Numbered from the stretch's first letter, positions 35,410 through 43,998 are shown. The stretch: DNA of 64,000 bases from Paenibacillus glycanilyticus NBRC 16618 (GCF_004000805.1 NZ_BILY01000008.1:62001-126000); one strand, 5' to 3'. Made by a program: numbers and translations. Notes: a model not told the origin generated them from the sequence alone.

Positions 35410-36363
35410 TCATCGCATGTACTTCCATAGAACCCAGCAGATCAGGGCGGAGATCCAAGATACGAATCCGAAAATAATGACGATCTTATTCTCGCTCCAG
35501 CCATATTTCAAACTGAAATGGTAGTGAATCGGAGCCATCCGGAACAATCTCTTTTTCGTTCGCTTGTAATACCAGACCTGCAGAATGACCGATAGTTGTT
35601 CCGCTATATAGACTGAAAATAAAATCGGAATAAGAATTTCAACCTTTTCAATAACAGCTAGAAAGGTTAGCGAACCGCCAATCGCAAGCGACCCGGTATC
35701 TCCCATAAAAGCTTTGGCCGGATAAATATTGTATAGAAATAACCCCAGCAGGCAGCCAATCATCACTAACGAAAAAGTCTTAATTTCTGTTTTGTCCGAG
35801 ATCATAAAAAAGAAAAAATAAGTTGGGATCGAGACGTTAATCAGCAGCCCGTCGAGCCCATCCGTAAAGTTAATCGCATTCGCGGAGCCGACGATAAACA
35901 GCATCATTAGTATCAAGTATACCCACACCGGCAGATGAACCGCTAAGTTACGAAGCAGCAGAATATCGGAGCTCAAATGAAATTGAGTCAATAGAATATA
36001 GAGCAATAGAATCGTAAACGCAAACTGGAATACCAGCTTTGTCTTCCCCGAAATGCCCGAAGGATCCTGAAAGGCTGCCTTCTTCATATCATCCATAAAG
36101 CCTACCAGGCTGAATAGAACAAACGTTGCTCCCAGAAAAAGCACAAGCGGACTGGGATGGAAATAAACCGAGGTAAACACGCCGGTAAGCAAAATGAGTC
36201 CGGCCATGAGCGGCGTGCCGCGCTTGGCCTGATGATCCGCCGGCAGCTCAACCCGAATAGGCTGAAGCAGCTTCAGGCTGCGCAGCCCCCATATCAAGAC
36301 AGGAGTAAACAAGGTCACAATAACAAATGAAATACTTAACGCAACAAGTAACGAAGTATCCAC
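35410..36363 (-). CDS. MraY-like phospho-N-acetylmuramoyl-pentapeptide transferase paralog
   Basis: About 317 aa with ten membrane helices. It carries the MraY signatures LVGFMDDMKK, NAINFTDGLDGL and FMGDTGSLAIGG, and near the end MAPIHYHFSLKYGWSE. In canonical MraY the last motif is an HHH triplet; here the middle His is Tyr. It should transfer a phospho-sugar to undecaprenyl phosphate (lipid I-type reaction). It stands alone, away from murein genes, so it is probably a second copy or acts in another lipid-linked glycan pathway. A GTG at 36363 with GGGGGAGAGAGG upstream is preferred; the in-frame ATG at 36408 would add a 15-residue hydrophilic tail. Confidence 0.82.
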   Translation of the reverse strand: MDTSLLVALSISFVIVTLFTPVLIWGLRSLKLLQPIRVELPADHQAKRGTPLMAGLILLTGVFTSVYFHPSPLVLFLGATFVLFSLVGFMDDMKKAAFQDPSGISGKTKLVFQFAFTILLLYILLTQFHLSSDILLLRNLAVHLPVWVYLILMMLFIVGSANAINFTDGLDGLLINVSIPTYFFFFMISDKTEIKTFSLVMIGCLLGLFLYNIYPAKAFMGDTGSLAIGGSLTFLAVIEKVEILIPILFSVYIAEQLSVILQVWYYKRTKKRLFRMAPIHYHFSLKYGWSENKIVIIFGFVSWISALICWVLWKYMR

Positions 36364-36492
36364 CTCAGCCTCTCTCCCCCAACCGCTAACCTGCACTTCT
36401 CCTACCATGCTTATCCAATATTTTACTGCGGTATGATTCTATCTACAATGACTCGTCAATGATAATTGCATTATAAATCTTCAAGAAAAGGA

Positions 36493-36530
36493 AAAAGGGA
36501 AGTACAGGACGCGCCTGTTGCTTCCCTTTT
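36493..36530 (-). terminator. Terminator of the NTTRR-F1-like gene
   Basis: AAAAGGGAAG pairs with CTTCCCTTTT, extended inside by ACAGG/CCTGT. It lies just after the stop codon at 36538 and ends in T on the minus strand. Confidence 0.75.
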
Positions 36531-36537
36531 CATTGCA

Positions 36538-37020
36538 TCAGCCAAGATCCAACGCGCTGTTCAGCAGCTGGACATCATCGACGAATAAATCTACCGAATT
36601 AGCCAGCGAACCGTTCATAATGAAGATTTGAGCTATAGTTCCTCCCGAAAAGGCCGGTTCCACGTGAAAGTAGGCGGTCTTCCAGTTGTTCGCCGTGCCA
36701 TCCGGCAGACGGGAAGGTATCGTAGCCAAAAGACCCGTATTCTGAAAGACAAGCCCGGTCGTAAAGTAAAAGACTCCGATAATGACCGACGGTCCAAGCC
36801 CGGAGCCGTTCTTCGACAACGAAACCATCAGCTCGAAGCTGTTGCCGTCAGGTACGCTCACGAGCTTATAGATATAGGAGCCGGACGTCCCTCCTGCAAC
36901 CTGGGCGGAGTTCGAGCCAGTCTGGCTGTAAGTCGAGTTGAGAGTGACTGTCCCGGAGGTTACCCATCCCGTCAGCCCCGATTCGAATCCGCTATTCGTG
37001 ACATAATTCACGATACTCAT
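36538..37020 (-). CDS. Standalone NTTRR-F1-like carbohydrate-binding-type protein
   Basis: 160 aa from the ATG at 37020, with GAGGGGG 9 nt upstream. It is a single beta-sandwich domain: VNYVTNSGFESGLTGW opens it, and DLFVDDVQLLNSA closes it. This is the pattern of the NTTRR-F1 domain, which in Bacillus relatives usually sits at the N-terminus of collagen-like surface or exosporium proteins. Here there is no repeat tail and no signal peptide. A role at the spore or cell surface is inferred from relatives only. Upstream in-frame codons (to 37095) lack a ribosome site. Confidence 0.7.
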   Translation of the reverse strand: MSIVNYVTNSGFESGLTGWVTSGTVTLNSTYSQTGSNSAQVAGGTSGSYIYKLVSVPDGNSFELMVSLSKNGSGLGPSVIIGVFYFTTGLVFQNTGLLATIPSRLPDGTANNWKTAYFHVEPAFSGGTIAQIFIMNGSLANSVDLFVDDVQLLNSALDLG

Positions 37021-37216
37021 CGCATGTTTCCCCCTCATAAATGGATTGTGAAGATATCTCATTTTATGAAGGCTTGTACGGCTTGGTTCTTCCAATGGCC
37101 TGTCTTGAAGCCCATTTCATAGAATTGCAAGAAAGAAATCAACCCCAGCCAAGTAATCCCGCATGATGGAGCGTTGATTGTGCTTATTCATATCGCGAAA
37201 CGCAAGAGCTTAACTC

Positions 37217-37240
37217 CCCCGATCAGCAGATCGGGGTTTT
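37217..37240 (+). terminator. Orphan plus-strand terminator
   Basis: CCCCGATC pairs with GATCGGGG around a 4-nt loop and is followed by TTTT. No plus-strand gene lies upstream within the 37021-37216 gap. It may end a small RNA or be the remnant of a lost gene. The rest of the 37021-37345 gap shows only the XRE operator region. Confidence 0.6.
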
Positions 37241-37300
37241 CTATGCCTTCTTACAGCAATAATGGAAAGCAAGCTTTACATCATACGCGTTAAGAGTTAT

Positions 37301-37335
37301 ACTTTTTCCATGGAAAGTTAACTTTCCATATGGAG
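37301..37335. promoter_or_regulatory. Overlapping palindromes before the XRE gene
   Basis: ATGGAAAGTTAACTTTCCAT (37310-37329) is a perfect 20-bp palindrome. It overlaps TTCCATGGAA on the left and TCCATATGGA on the right, so the half-site TCCA/TGGA repeats at regular intervals. It lies just upstream of the ribosome site and is the probable autoregulatory operator of the XRE protein. Confidence 0.68.
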
Positions 37336-37345
37336 GGCGAATGCA

Positions 37346-37552
37346 TTGAACAACCGTTTAGAAGAAATACGCAAGCAACGCGGAATCAAACAAGAAGAAT
37401 TAGCGGCTGCGCTTGAAGTATCGAGACAAACAATCGGTTCGCTGGAAAACGGACGTTATAACCCATCAATCCTTTTGGCTTTTAAGATTGCTCGTTTTTT
37501 CGGTTTGAGTATCGAAGAAATTTTTATTTATGAGGAGGATGGAAAGGTATGA
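37346..37552 (+). CDS. Small XRE-family regulator
   Basis: 68 aa, a bare helix-turn-helix domain. RGIKQEELAAALEVSRQTIG covers the two DNA-binding helices, and NPSILLAFKIARFFGLSIEEIF completes the fold. It starts at a TTG with GGAGGG 8 nt upstream; a nearby ATG is out of frame. It overlaps the next gene by 4 nt (ATGA). Regulators of this type usually repress their own operon with a small membrane protein. Confidence 0.87.
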   Translation: MNNRLEEIRKQRGIKQEELAAALEVSRQTIGSLENGRYNPSILLAFKIARFFGLSIEEIFIYEEDGKV

Positions 37553-37980
37553 ATAAAACGATTTCAACTTATTTTCTAGCCTTGCTAGGTATTGGGCTAC
37601 TGGCGGGTGGCCTGTACTTTATCAAATCCATTGAAGATCCGCAAGGCATCCTGCAAGCCTTACCCTTCATCTGTTTTGGGCTTGGCTGTGGTATTTTCGG
37701 TCACTCTATGGGAGAAATATTCATGCTTTTCGCTAGGAAGCATAATCCCGCGGCAGCAAAGCAGCTGGAGATTGACAGGAAAGATGAACGTAATTTAGCC
37801 ATCGTCAATCGGGCAAAAGCAAAAGGTTATGATATGATGGCCTTTATGTTTGTCCCCATGATTTTGGCGTTTTCTTTAATGGCTATCGATATAACCGTAC
37901 TATTGCTTTTGATATTTTCCTATATGTTTATCCTCGGATACAGCACCTACTACCGTGTTAAGTACCATAAAGAGATGTAG
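37549..37980 (+). CDS. Small membrane protein coupled to the XRE regulator
   Basis: 143 aa with four predicted helices in two pairs. The pairs are separated by a basic/acidic loop (EIDRKDERNLAIVNRAKAKG). This is the pattern of the small membrane proteins that accompany XRE regulators in Firmicutes (DUF2178/DUF6442-like). The function is unknown. It is translationally coupled to the regulator. Confidence 0.72.
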   Translation: MNKTISTYFLALLGIGLLAGGLYFIKSIEDPQGILQALPFICFGLGCGIFGHSMGEIFMLFARKHNPAAAKQLEIDRKDERNLAIVNRAKAKGYDMMAFMFVPMILAFSLMAIDITVLLLLIFSYMFILGYSTYYRVKYHKEM

Positions 37981-38020
37981 CAATTAAAATCCTTACTCTC
38001 ATTCCAGCCAGCCATAATAA

Positions 38021-38055
38021 AAAGCCTCGCTTCGGCTATCCCGAAGCGAGGCTTT
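38021..38055. terminator. Bidirectional terminator
   Basis: AAAGCCTCGCTTCGG pairs perfectly with its complement over 15 bp around a 5-nt loop. It has A/T-rich flanks on both sides and lies between the convergent membrane-protein and binding-protein genes. Confidence 0.9.
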
Positions 38056-38065
38056 CAGCTTTTGC

Positions 38066-39412
38066 CTAGTAGCCCAAAGCTGTTTTTGCGTCTTTCCATT
38101 TTTTATTTAATTTATCGAATGCAGCTTTGAGATCATCGGCTACAATATACTCTTGAACGTAATCGCCAGTTCCGATGCCGATTTGCGCTTTGTTCGCAAT
38201 TTCATTGTATTTAGGATCCGTTGCTTCGCTTTCGATTAACGTCGGGTTCAGCGCTTGGAACTCCGCCAACTGCGGAATAGAGGATTGCGCCGACTTGTCG
38301 ATTGGCATAAAGCCGGAATCTTCAACGTAGCCGGATTCTTTTACGAAGAACTCTACCCATGCTTTAGCGAGATCCTTGTTTTTGCTGTCTTTGCTTACGG
38401 CTACGAAATAGTCGGAACCAAGCGGTGCGTTGTATTTTCCGCTGTTATCGTATGGAAGAGGGAAGAAGCCGATATCCTCCGATGCTGCGCCAGCACCGAT
38501 AATTTGAGGGATTACCCAGTTGCCAAGGAAATACATGGCCGCTTTGCCGCTTGCTACTTCGCCTTTGGACATTTCCCAGTTGTTCGTGTACAAGTCTTTC
38601 TCTACATAACCTTTTTCAACGAATGTACGGCCGATGGTTGCGAGCGTGCCCCAGGCGTTATCCAATTGGAACGGCGCATCCTCGGATACTTGCTTCGTAG
38701 CGAATTGCGGGTCGCCGTTTACGTACCAAGCGGAGCCATCTCCCCAGTTGCCCATCGGCCATTGCGCGCCATAGTTCATGTACAGCGGCGTGATCTTCGC
38801 AGCTTTCAGCTTTTCGGCATCGGCATAAAGCTCATCGAGCGTTGTTGGCACTTTATCAATGCCCGCAGCCGCGAATGCTTTCTTGTTGTATACGATACCT
38901 TGCGTGTTAACTCCGGTCGATAGACCGTAACGCTTGCCGTCAAACAACGTGTTATCCGCGAAATAAACGTTGTTGAACCATTCATCCGGAAGCGGCTCGA
39001 AATATTTGCCGTATTCCGATGTAGCCAGGCCTGCCGGGATCATCAATACGTCGCCGGCTTCCCCGGTCGTCAATCGGACTTGAATGTCGGTTGCATAGTT
39101 CGTAAGACCTTCGAATTCGATCTTCGCGTTTGGATATTTTTCCTTGAATTTTGCCGCATACCGGTCGAACGTTCCATCGTTTACGTAGTCCGTTCTTTGC
39201 GTAAGCACCTTAATCGTACCGCTCAGATCGCTTGGAGCATCAGTTGCCGTACCAGCATCCGTCGTACCGGCATCGTTAGTCGCCGCAGCATTGTTAGCGC
39301 CGGAATTCGTAGCCGTTCCCGCATTGTTATTACCTGCATTGTTGCCCCCGCAGGCTGCCGTTAGGACGACTGTTAAAGCAAGAACCAACGAGACCGCAAA
39401 TCTTTTTTTCAT
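38066..39412 (-). CDS. Lipoprotein sugar-binding protein, CUT1 (MalE-like)
   Basis: 448 aa. Signal peptide with lipobox TAAC (Cys21), followed by an Asn/Ala/Thr-rich linker of about 40 residues. The rest is a standard CUT1 solute-binding fold (GEAGDVLMIPAGLATSEYG, AAMYFLGNWVIPQI). It delivers an oligosaccharide to the permeases at 40628-42341. The GH113 enzyme next door suggests manno-oligosaccharides. It has its own promoter (39471-39557) although the permeases lie upstream in the same direction, which permits independent high expression. Confidence 0.92.
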   Translation of the reverse strand: MKKRFAVSLVLALTVVLTAACGGNNAGNNNAGTATNSGANNAAATNDAGTTDAGTATDAPSDLSGTIKVLTQRTDYVNDGTFDRYAAKFKEKYPNAKIEFEGLTNYATDIQVRLTTGEAGDVLMIPAGLATSEYGKYFEPLPDEWFNNVYFADNTLFDGKRYGLSTGVNTQGIVYNKKAFAAAGIDKVPTTLDELYADAEKLKAAKITPLYMNYGAQWPMGNWGDGSAWYVNGDPQFATKQVSEDAPFQLDNAWGTLATIGRTFVEKGYVEKDLYTNNWEMSKGEVASGKAAMYFLGNWVIPQIIGAGAASEDIGFFPLPYDNSGKYNAPLGSDYFVAVSKDSKNKDLAKAWVEFFVKESGYVEDSGFMPIDKSAQSSIPQLAEFQALNPTLIESEATDPKYNEIANKAQIGIGTGDYVQEYIVADDLKAAFDKLNKKWKDAKTALGY

Positions 39413-39470
39413 CGAAAGTTACCCCCTGCAATTCGAATTTAACAACTTCCATTTGCTTTGTTTCAATCTT

Positions 39471-39557
39471 TGGTATCGCTTACATCATCATCATAGCTTC
39501 TGGAAAAACAAATTCATATGAAGTTTTTTTGTTTTTATTGTCATCAATTATGCTAAC
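39471..39557 (-). promoter_or_regulatory. Binding-protein promoter of locus III: 26-bp activator element, -10, cre-like site
   Basis: The element at 39532-39557 (plus strand TTTTTATTGTCATCAATTAT then GCTAAC) is 24/26 identical to 42442-42467. On the minus strand it lies 36 nt before the -10 TATGAT (39495-39490). Five nt further is TGTAAGCGATACCA (39484-39471), a cre-like site with one mismatch, placed over the expected start of transcription. Confidence 0.72.
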
Positions 39558-39615
39558 ATTTTTTGTTTTGTTAGGTTAGAAGACAATAGAAGACTACGAT
39601 TAGGACGTATCTCCA

Positions 39616-40557
39616 TCAGTTCCTTCGCCCATAATGCTCGCTTATGACTGCAGCCGCTGTTTTGCCGTACATGCAGTAATCGTCATTGGCTGCAGCTTTC
39701 TCACTCTCGTACAATCGTGCCGGCCAATCCCAAAGCATATAACCTTGCATCCATTCGCGTTTCGAGCAGGCTGCGAACATGGCTTCGTAATACCGCTTCT
39801 GCTCGAGCTCGGAAGGACCTCCGGGAAGCGACCAATCATTGGGCCTTGCAGGCGAACCCTCTCGGCTTGGACAACCGGCCTCCATGAAGAAGAACGGTTT
39901 GTCCCAAGACTTCACGGCCGCTTCGATCCGATCGAGCTGAGCTTCCCATTGATCAATGGGATAATAGCCGCTGGAGGAAATAATATCGACGGCATCCCAC
40001 CAGGTAACCCGCTCCTCCTGATACTTGTCGCAATTATAGGTAATAAGCCCGCTGTAGATTTCTCGAACCTCCGCAATTAAAGCGCGCCATTCCTTATCGC
40101 GTTTGTCGGTCTGCACCATTTCGCAGCCGATACAGAGCATCTCGCAGCCTTCCGCTTCGGCAATAGCGGCATAATGCTGAATGAAAGAACGATAAGAACG
40201 GAACCACTCCGCCCAGCTCGGTTCGCCCGGCACCTCATCATCGAAGAAATTAATGTGAGCCCGCCAAGTCCCGTTTGCACAGTTAACGACCGGCTTCAAG
40301 CATACTTTTAATCCATGCCGCTTAGCTTCCCGGATCGCCCACAACACTTCATCGTCTGTTACCGTTGGTTCATTCCAATAAGGAATCACGGTGGACTGCG
40401 GAGTTTCTTGATTGGCAGCAAGAGCGATCGCCACCCAGTTTACATTCAGCTTCGTCATCTCAGACATGGAGTGAGCAGCTTCGGGACTTGCCCAAGTACC
40501 GCGCACGCCGGTCCACCCCCACGTCATTCCGTTCACATATTCATTCCATGGTTTCAA
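39616..40557 (-). CDS. GH113 beta-mannanase/mannosidase-like enzyme
   Basis: 313 aa, one TIM barrel. The acid/base E146 is in LCIGCEM and the nucleophile E226 in FFFMEAGCPSREG. The 80-residue gap between them equals that of the Alicyclobacillus GH113 mannanase (E151/E231). WWDAVDIISSSGYYP and MLWDWP also fit the family. There is no signal peptide, so it is cytoplasmic and likely trims imported manno-oligosaccharides. It lies between the permease and binding-protein genes of locus III. Confidence 0.85.
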   Translation of the reverse strand: MKPWNEYVNGMTWGWTGVRGTWASPEAAHSMSEMTKLNVNWVAIALAANQETPQSTVIPYWNEPTVTDDEVLWAIREAKRHGLKVCLKPVVNCANGTWRAHINFFDDEVPGEPSWAEWFRSYRSFIQHYAAIAEAEGCEMLCIGCEMVQTDKRDKEWRALIAEVREIYSGLITYNCDKYQEERVTWWDAVDIISSSGYYPIDQWEAQLDRIEAAVKSWDKPFFFMEAGCPSREGSPARPNDWSLPGGPSELEQKRYYEAMFAACSKREWMQGYMLWDWPARLYESEKAAANDDYCMYGKTAAAVISEHYGRRN

Positions 40558-40627
40558 CGTTGATGCACTCCCTCATGAATTCCTTTAGTTAAGTCCATTA
40601 GTCCATCCAGCTGCTTCGTCCATCCAA

Positions 40628-41458
40628 CTACTTAACCGCGCCATTCGTAACTCCCGCAAAAATATAACGCTGGAGGAACAGGAACAGCAGCAGCGTCGGT
40701 ATGAAAATAATAAGAATGCCGGCAGATATGACGTTTAATTGGGCAGCATTTGGTCCGACAAAGGAATAAATGGCTGTCGATACGACCTTCAGCTTCTGGC
40801 TCGGCATGTATAAGTACGGGGTATAGAAATCGTTGTAAATCGAAATGGTTTTCAGAATAACAAGCGTTGCCGTGGCAGGTCCCAGCAGCGGGAAAATAAT
40901 AGAGCGGTAAATCCGGAATAGAGAAGCTCCTTCCATCATCGCGCTTTCGTCCAAGTCCTTAGGAATGCTATTCACAAACTGCAAATAAATAACGATCTGC
41001 AGCACGTCTGCGCCTAAATACAAAATGATCGGACCGCCCATCGTATTGTACAGATGCAGCGATTTAATAACGCTGAACGTAGCAACCTGGGTCGTGACCA
41101 TCGGAATAACTTGGGCAATCAGATACATCCCCATAATCGGTTTTTTCAGCTTGAAATCGAATCTTCCTACCGCATAAGCGACCATCGTTCCGAACAAAAC
41201 ATTGCCGGCAACCGCAATAACGAGAATAATTAGAATATTTTTAAAACCCAGCCCAAGCTTACCGATCTCGATAACCTTGCTGAAGTTCTCAAAGTTGAAT
41301 AAATCAGCAGGCATTCGGAGTCCGGACTGATAATATTCCCGCTGCGTCTTGAAGGCGCCGATAAATACGGAATACAAGGGAAAGAACACGACGAACAAGG
41401 CCATGGCCAGCGTCACGTATTTGAATATCGTAAAGGAGAATGACTCTTCTCGTTTCAT
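40628..41458 (-). CDS. ABC sugar permease, MalG type
   Basis: 276 aa from the ATG at 41458, which has GAGAGG 7 nt upstream and lies 4 nt after the upstream permease stop. Six membrane helices. The EAA loop is DESAMMEGASLFRIYRSII. The C-terminus IFAGVTNGAVK is normal for CUT1 MalG-like proteins. It pairs with the MalF-like permease. Confidence 0.92.
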   Translation of the reverse strand: MKREESFSFTIFKYVTLAMALFVVFFPLYSVFIGAFKTQREYYQSGLRMPADLFNFENFSKVIEIGKLGLGFKNILIILVIAVAGNVLFGTMVAYAVGRFDFKLKKPIMGMYLIAQVIPMVTTQVATFSVIKSLHLYNTMGGPIILYLGADVLQIVIYLQFVNSIPKDLDESAMMEGASLFRIYRSIIFPLLGPATATLVILKTISIYNDFYTPYLYMPSQKLKVVSTAIYSFVGPNAAQLNVISAGILIIFIPTLLLFLFLQRYIFAGVTNGAVK

Positions 41459-41462
41459 CCCG

Positions 41463-42341
41463 TTACCTCTCCTCTCTGAACAGCAGCTTGCGTTGAATAA
41501 CGATGAAGACAAGCACCATGATGAGCAGTATCACTGCCATTGCGGAAGCTAGACCGAAGTTCTGGTATTTGAACGCCGTGTCCACGGTCTTAATGACGAA
41601 GGTCGATGTGTCGTTCGCGCCTAGCAGCATGACATAAGGAATATCGAAAGCCTCGAGCGCTCCGGTCAAGGTCAGGATTAGCATCAGCTCCGTTACTTTG
41701 CGGATGCTCGGCAGCGTAATGAACCGGAACTTCTGTCTGCCGTTAGCCCCGTCGATGGATGCTGCTTCGTACAAGTCGCTTGGAATGGATTGAAGCGCTC
41801 CGATAAAAATAACCATGTTAAGCCCCATGTACTTCCACATCGAGATAAAAGCAAGCGAGAAATTGACGAGATGCTTGTTGCCAAGCCAGCTCTGCTGCCA
41901 GGATTCCAATCCGATCGAGCCAAGCAGCACGTTAAGCGACCCGTATTCCATGTGATACAGGTTTTTGAACATGATCACGGTTGCAACGCTATGCAGGACG
42001 TAAGGGATGAACAACATGGCCCGGAATCCGTTACGGCCGCGCAGCTTGCCCGTTAGAATAACCGCGAAATAGAGCGATAAAGCAACCTGGACAAGTCCTC
42101 CAATAAAATAATAGAGGTTGTTCTTCAGCGCGCCGAACACTTCCGGCTTCGTGAAAATTTCCTTGTAATTGTCGAGGCCGATGAAATTCATATCCCAGCC
42201 TAGTCCACTCCAATCGGTCAAGCTGTAATAGAGCAAGGAGATGGCAGGATAATAAGAGAAGGTCAGCGACAGCAGAACGGGAATCGTTAAAAACCCGAAT
42301 AAAATAAGATAACGCTGTGTTTTATAACTGAAATTAAACAA
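41463..42341 (-). CDS. ABC sugar permease, MalF type
   Basis: 292 aa, six membrane helices. The EAA loop is YEAASIDGANGRQKFRFIT. It is the first gene of the permease-permease-GH113 operon, behind the promoter at 42382-42467. It works with the binding protein at 38066-39412. Confidence 0.92.
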   Translation of the reverse strand: MFNFSYKTQRYLILFGFLTIPVLLSLTFSYYPAISLLYYSLTDWSGLGWDMNFIGLDNYKEIFTKPEVFGALKNNLYYFIGGLVQVALSLYFAVILTGKLRGRNGFRAMLFIPYVLHSVATVIMFKNLYHMEYGSLNVLLGSIGLESWQQSWLGNKHLVNFSLAFISMWKYMGLNMVIFIGALQSIPSDLYEAASIDGANGRQKFRFITLPSIRKVTELMLILTLTGALEAFDIPYVMLLGANDTSTFVIKTVDTAFKYQNFGLASAMAVILLIMVLVFIVIQRKLLFREER

Positions 42342-42381
42342 TAGGCTCCCTCGCTTTCTGTTTGATGACTGCAGGCTGAGT

Positions 42382-42467
42382 TGTTAACGCTTACATCATA
42401 TTATAGGAGAAAGGCTCTATTAATTTAATGGACTCCGTTATTTTTTATTGTCTTCAATTTTGCTAAC
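42382..42467 (-). promoter_or_regulatory. Permease promoter of locus III: 26-bp activator element, -10, perfect cre site
   Basis: On the minus strand the 26-bp element (42467-42442) is followed after 36 nt by the -10 TATAAT (42405-42400). Four nt later comes TGTAAGCGTTAACA (42395-42382), a perfect match to the cre consensus TGWAANCGNTNWCA. The layout is the same as at 39471-39557. It predicts activation by the local AraC-type regulator and CcpA repression at the transcription start. Confidence 0.8.
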
Positions 42468-42483
42468 TTTCACCTAACTACAA

Positions 42484-43998
42484 TCACCTAACTATGTCAC
42501 GGTATTCCTTGGGTGTTTTACCGGTCATTTTTTTGAACACTTTCGTAAAATACGCCGGATCCGCATAACCTACCATCTCCCCGATCATGTAGGTTTTCAG
42601 GCCATACTCGTCGCGAAGCAGACGCTTGGCCTGTTCGATTCTCTCCGAAGTCAAATAGTCGGTTATCGTCTCGCCCGTCTCGGTTTTAAACAGCTTGCTC
42701 AGATAGCTTGGCGTCAAATAGACAAGATCAGCCAGACGCTGCAGCTCGATTTCTTCCGTATAGTGCTTCTGAAGATAAGCTTTAATGGTTTCAACCGCTT
42801 TATTCTCGGAACGCCCCTGCTCAAGCGTATGGAAACGGTCGCTCATATCCGAGCGCAGCTGAGCGGCAAAGGCTCGCCAATCCTCGAAGCTCTCGGGAGC
42901 AATGTTCTTGCCGGGCTCTCCGCCAACCGACAGCTGCCGGTCAAGCCTTTGCTTTATTTCCTCGCTTATAAGCACATGCATGTCCGAGCATACTTCCCTC
43001 AGCTCATCCCAATGGAAACGGTATTGGGCACACTCCGTCAGCCAGTTCTCGAAAGCGCGGCTTGCCAGAGCAACGTCGCATACCTGAAGGGCTGGCAAAA
43101 CCTCCTTATCGATAATGCGGAGCAAGCGATATCTCTCTTCCTTATGCGCCGTTTGGTTACTTACTCCCGAGCACCCGCGAAGCTCATTATTATACCAAGC
43201 CTGTTGAAAAGCGGCCGAAGCCTCGCGATAAGCCTGCCCAAGGCGGCTGCTGCCGCTAAAAACACTGCTATATCCAATCTTTGCTTTCGTAAAGCCAGGC
43301 AATCGCTGCAGCAGCGTTACCGCCAGATCCCGCACCGTATTGGCGTGATCATTCTGTCCGATTGCGATAATGACAGCTTGTCGCAAACTCTCGTTCCTTA
43401 CGATTTTGCGTTCACGCTGCCAATCGCCAGTCCATTTCTCAAGATGCTCATCGGTTATAGCCGGATCACCGCCTATAAGCAATACGGCATAATGCTCAGC
43501 AAACAACCGGCTGCGATCAAGCTCGCCGCTTACTTCCTCTTTTAATAAAGCAGGCAGTTGCCTGTCGTCAGCAAACAGCAGCAGACTGACCAAATCTTCC
43601 GATTCCAGCCGTCTGCGGTTATTCTCCTGCCTGACTTCCGCCTCCACCTTTGCAAGCATACGGTTCAGTTCGTCTAAATTAACGGGTTTAAGCAAATAAT
43701 CCTTAACCTCATAGCGCAGCGCCTCGCGCACGTATTCGAAATCATTGAAGCCGCTCAGGACGGCGAATTTCGCCTTTTTCCGCATGCCGGTCACTTTTGA
43801 AATAAGCTGAATTCCGGTCATTTGCGGCATTTTAATATCTGTAATAATTAAATCCGGCTCCAGATGCTCGATTTCGTCCAGAAGCTCCTGACCGCTGCCG
43901 TAAGAGCCGATAATGACGTAGTTCTCTCCTGCCTGTTCGATCAGCTTGCACAATCCGAGTCTAATTCGTTCTTCGTCATCGACTACGATAATGTTCAT
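42484..43998 (-). CDS. YesN-type response regulator of locus III
   Basis: 504 aa. The receiver domain has D7-D8-E9, D54 in TDIKMP, and lysine in YLLKPV. The AraC double helix-turn-helix at the C-terminus has TPSYLSKLFKTETG and VGYADPAYFTKVFKKMTG. It overlaps the kinase gene by 4 nt (ATGA). It lies just upstream of the permease promoter and is the likely binder of the 26-bp element there and at 39532-39557. Confidence 0.93.
   Translation of the reverse strand: MNIIVVDDEERIRLGLCKLIEQAGENYVIIGSYGSGQELLDEIEHLEPDLIITDIKMPQMTGIQLISKVTGMRKKAKFAVLSGFNDFEYVREALRYEVKDYLLKPVNLDELNRMLAKVEAEVRQENNRRRLESEDLVSLLLFADDRQLPALLKEEVSGELDRSRLFAEHYAVLLIGGDPAITDEHLEKWTGDWQRERKIVRNESLRQAVIIAIGQNDHANTVRDLAVTLLQRLPGFTKAKIGYSSVFSGSSRLGQAYREASAAFQQAWYNNELRGCSGVSNQTAHKEERYRLLRIIDKEVLPALQVCDVALASRAFENWLTECAQYRFHWDELREVCSDMHVLISEEIKQRLDRQLSVGGEPGKNIAPESFEDWRAFAAQLRSDMSDRFHTLEQGRSENKAVETIKAYLQKHYTEEIELQRLADLVYLTPSYLSKLFKTETGETITDYLTSERIEQAKRLLRDEYGLKTYMIGEMVGYADPAYFTKVFKKMTGKTPKEYRDIVR

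Noticed and set aside
42468..42500. Tandem TAGTTAGGTGA copies at the end of the locus III regulator gene
   Set aside because: The first copy is part of the coding end and stop of the regulator; only two copies are seen and the spacing (14 bp) matches no known site, so it was left as probable chance.
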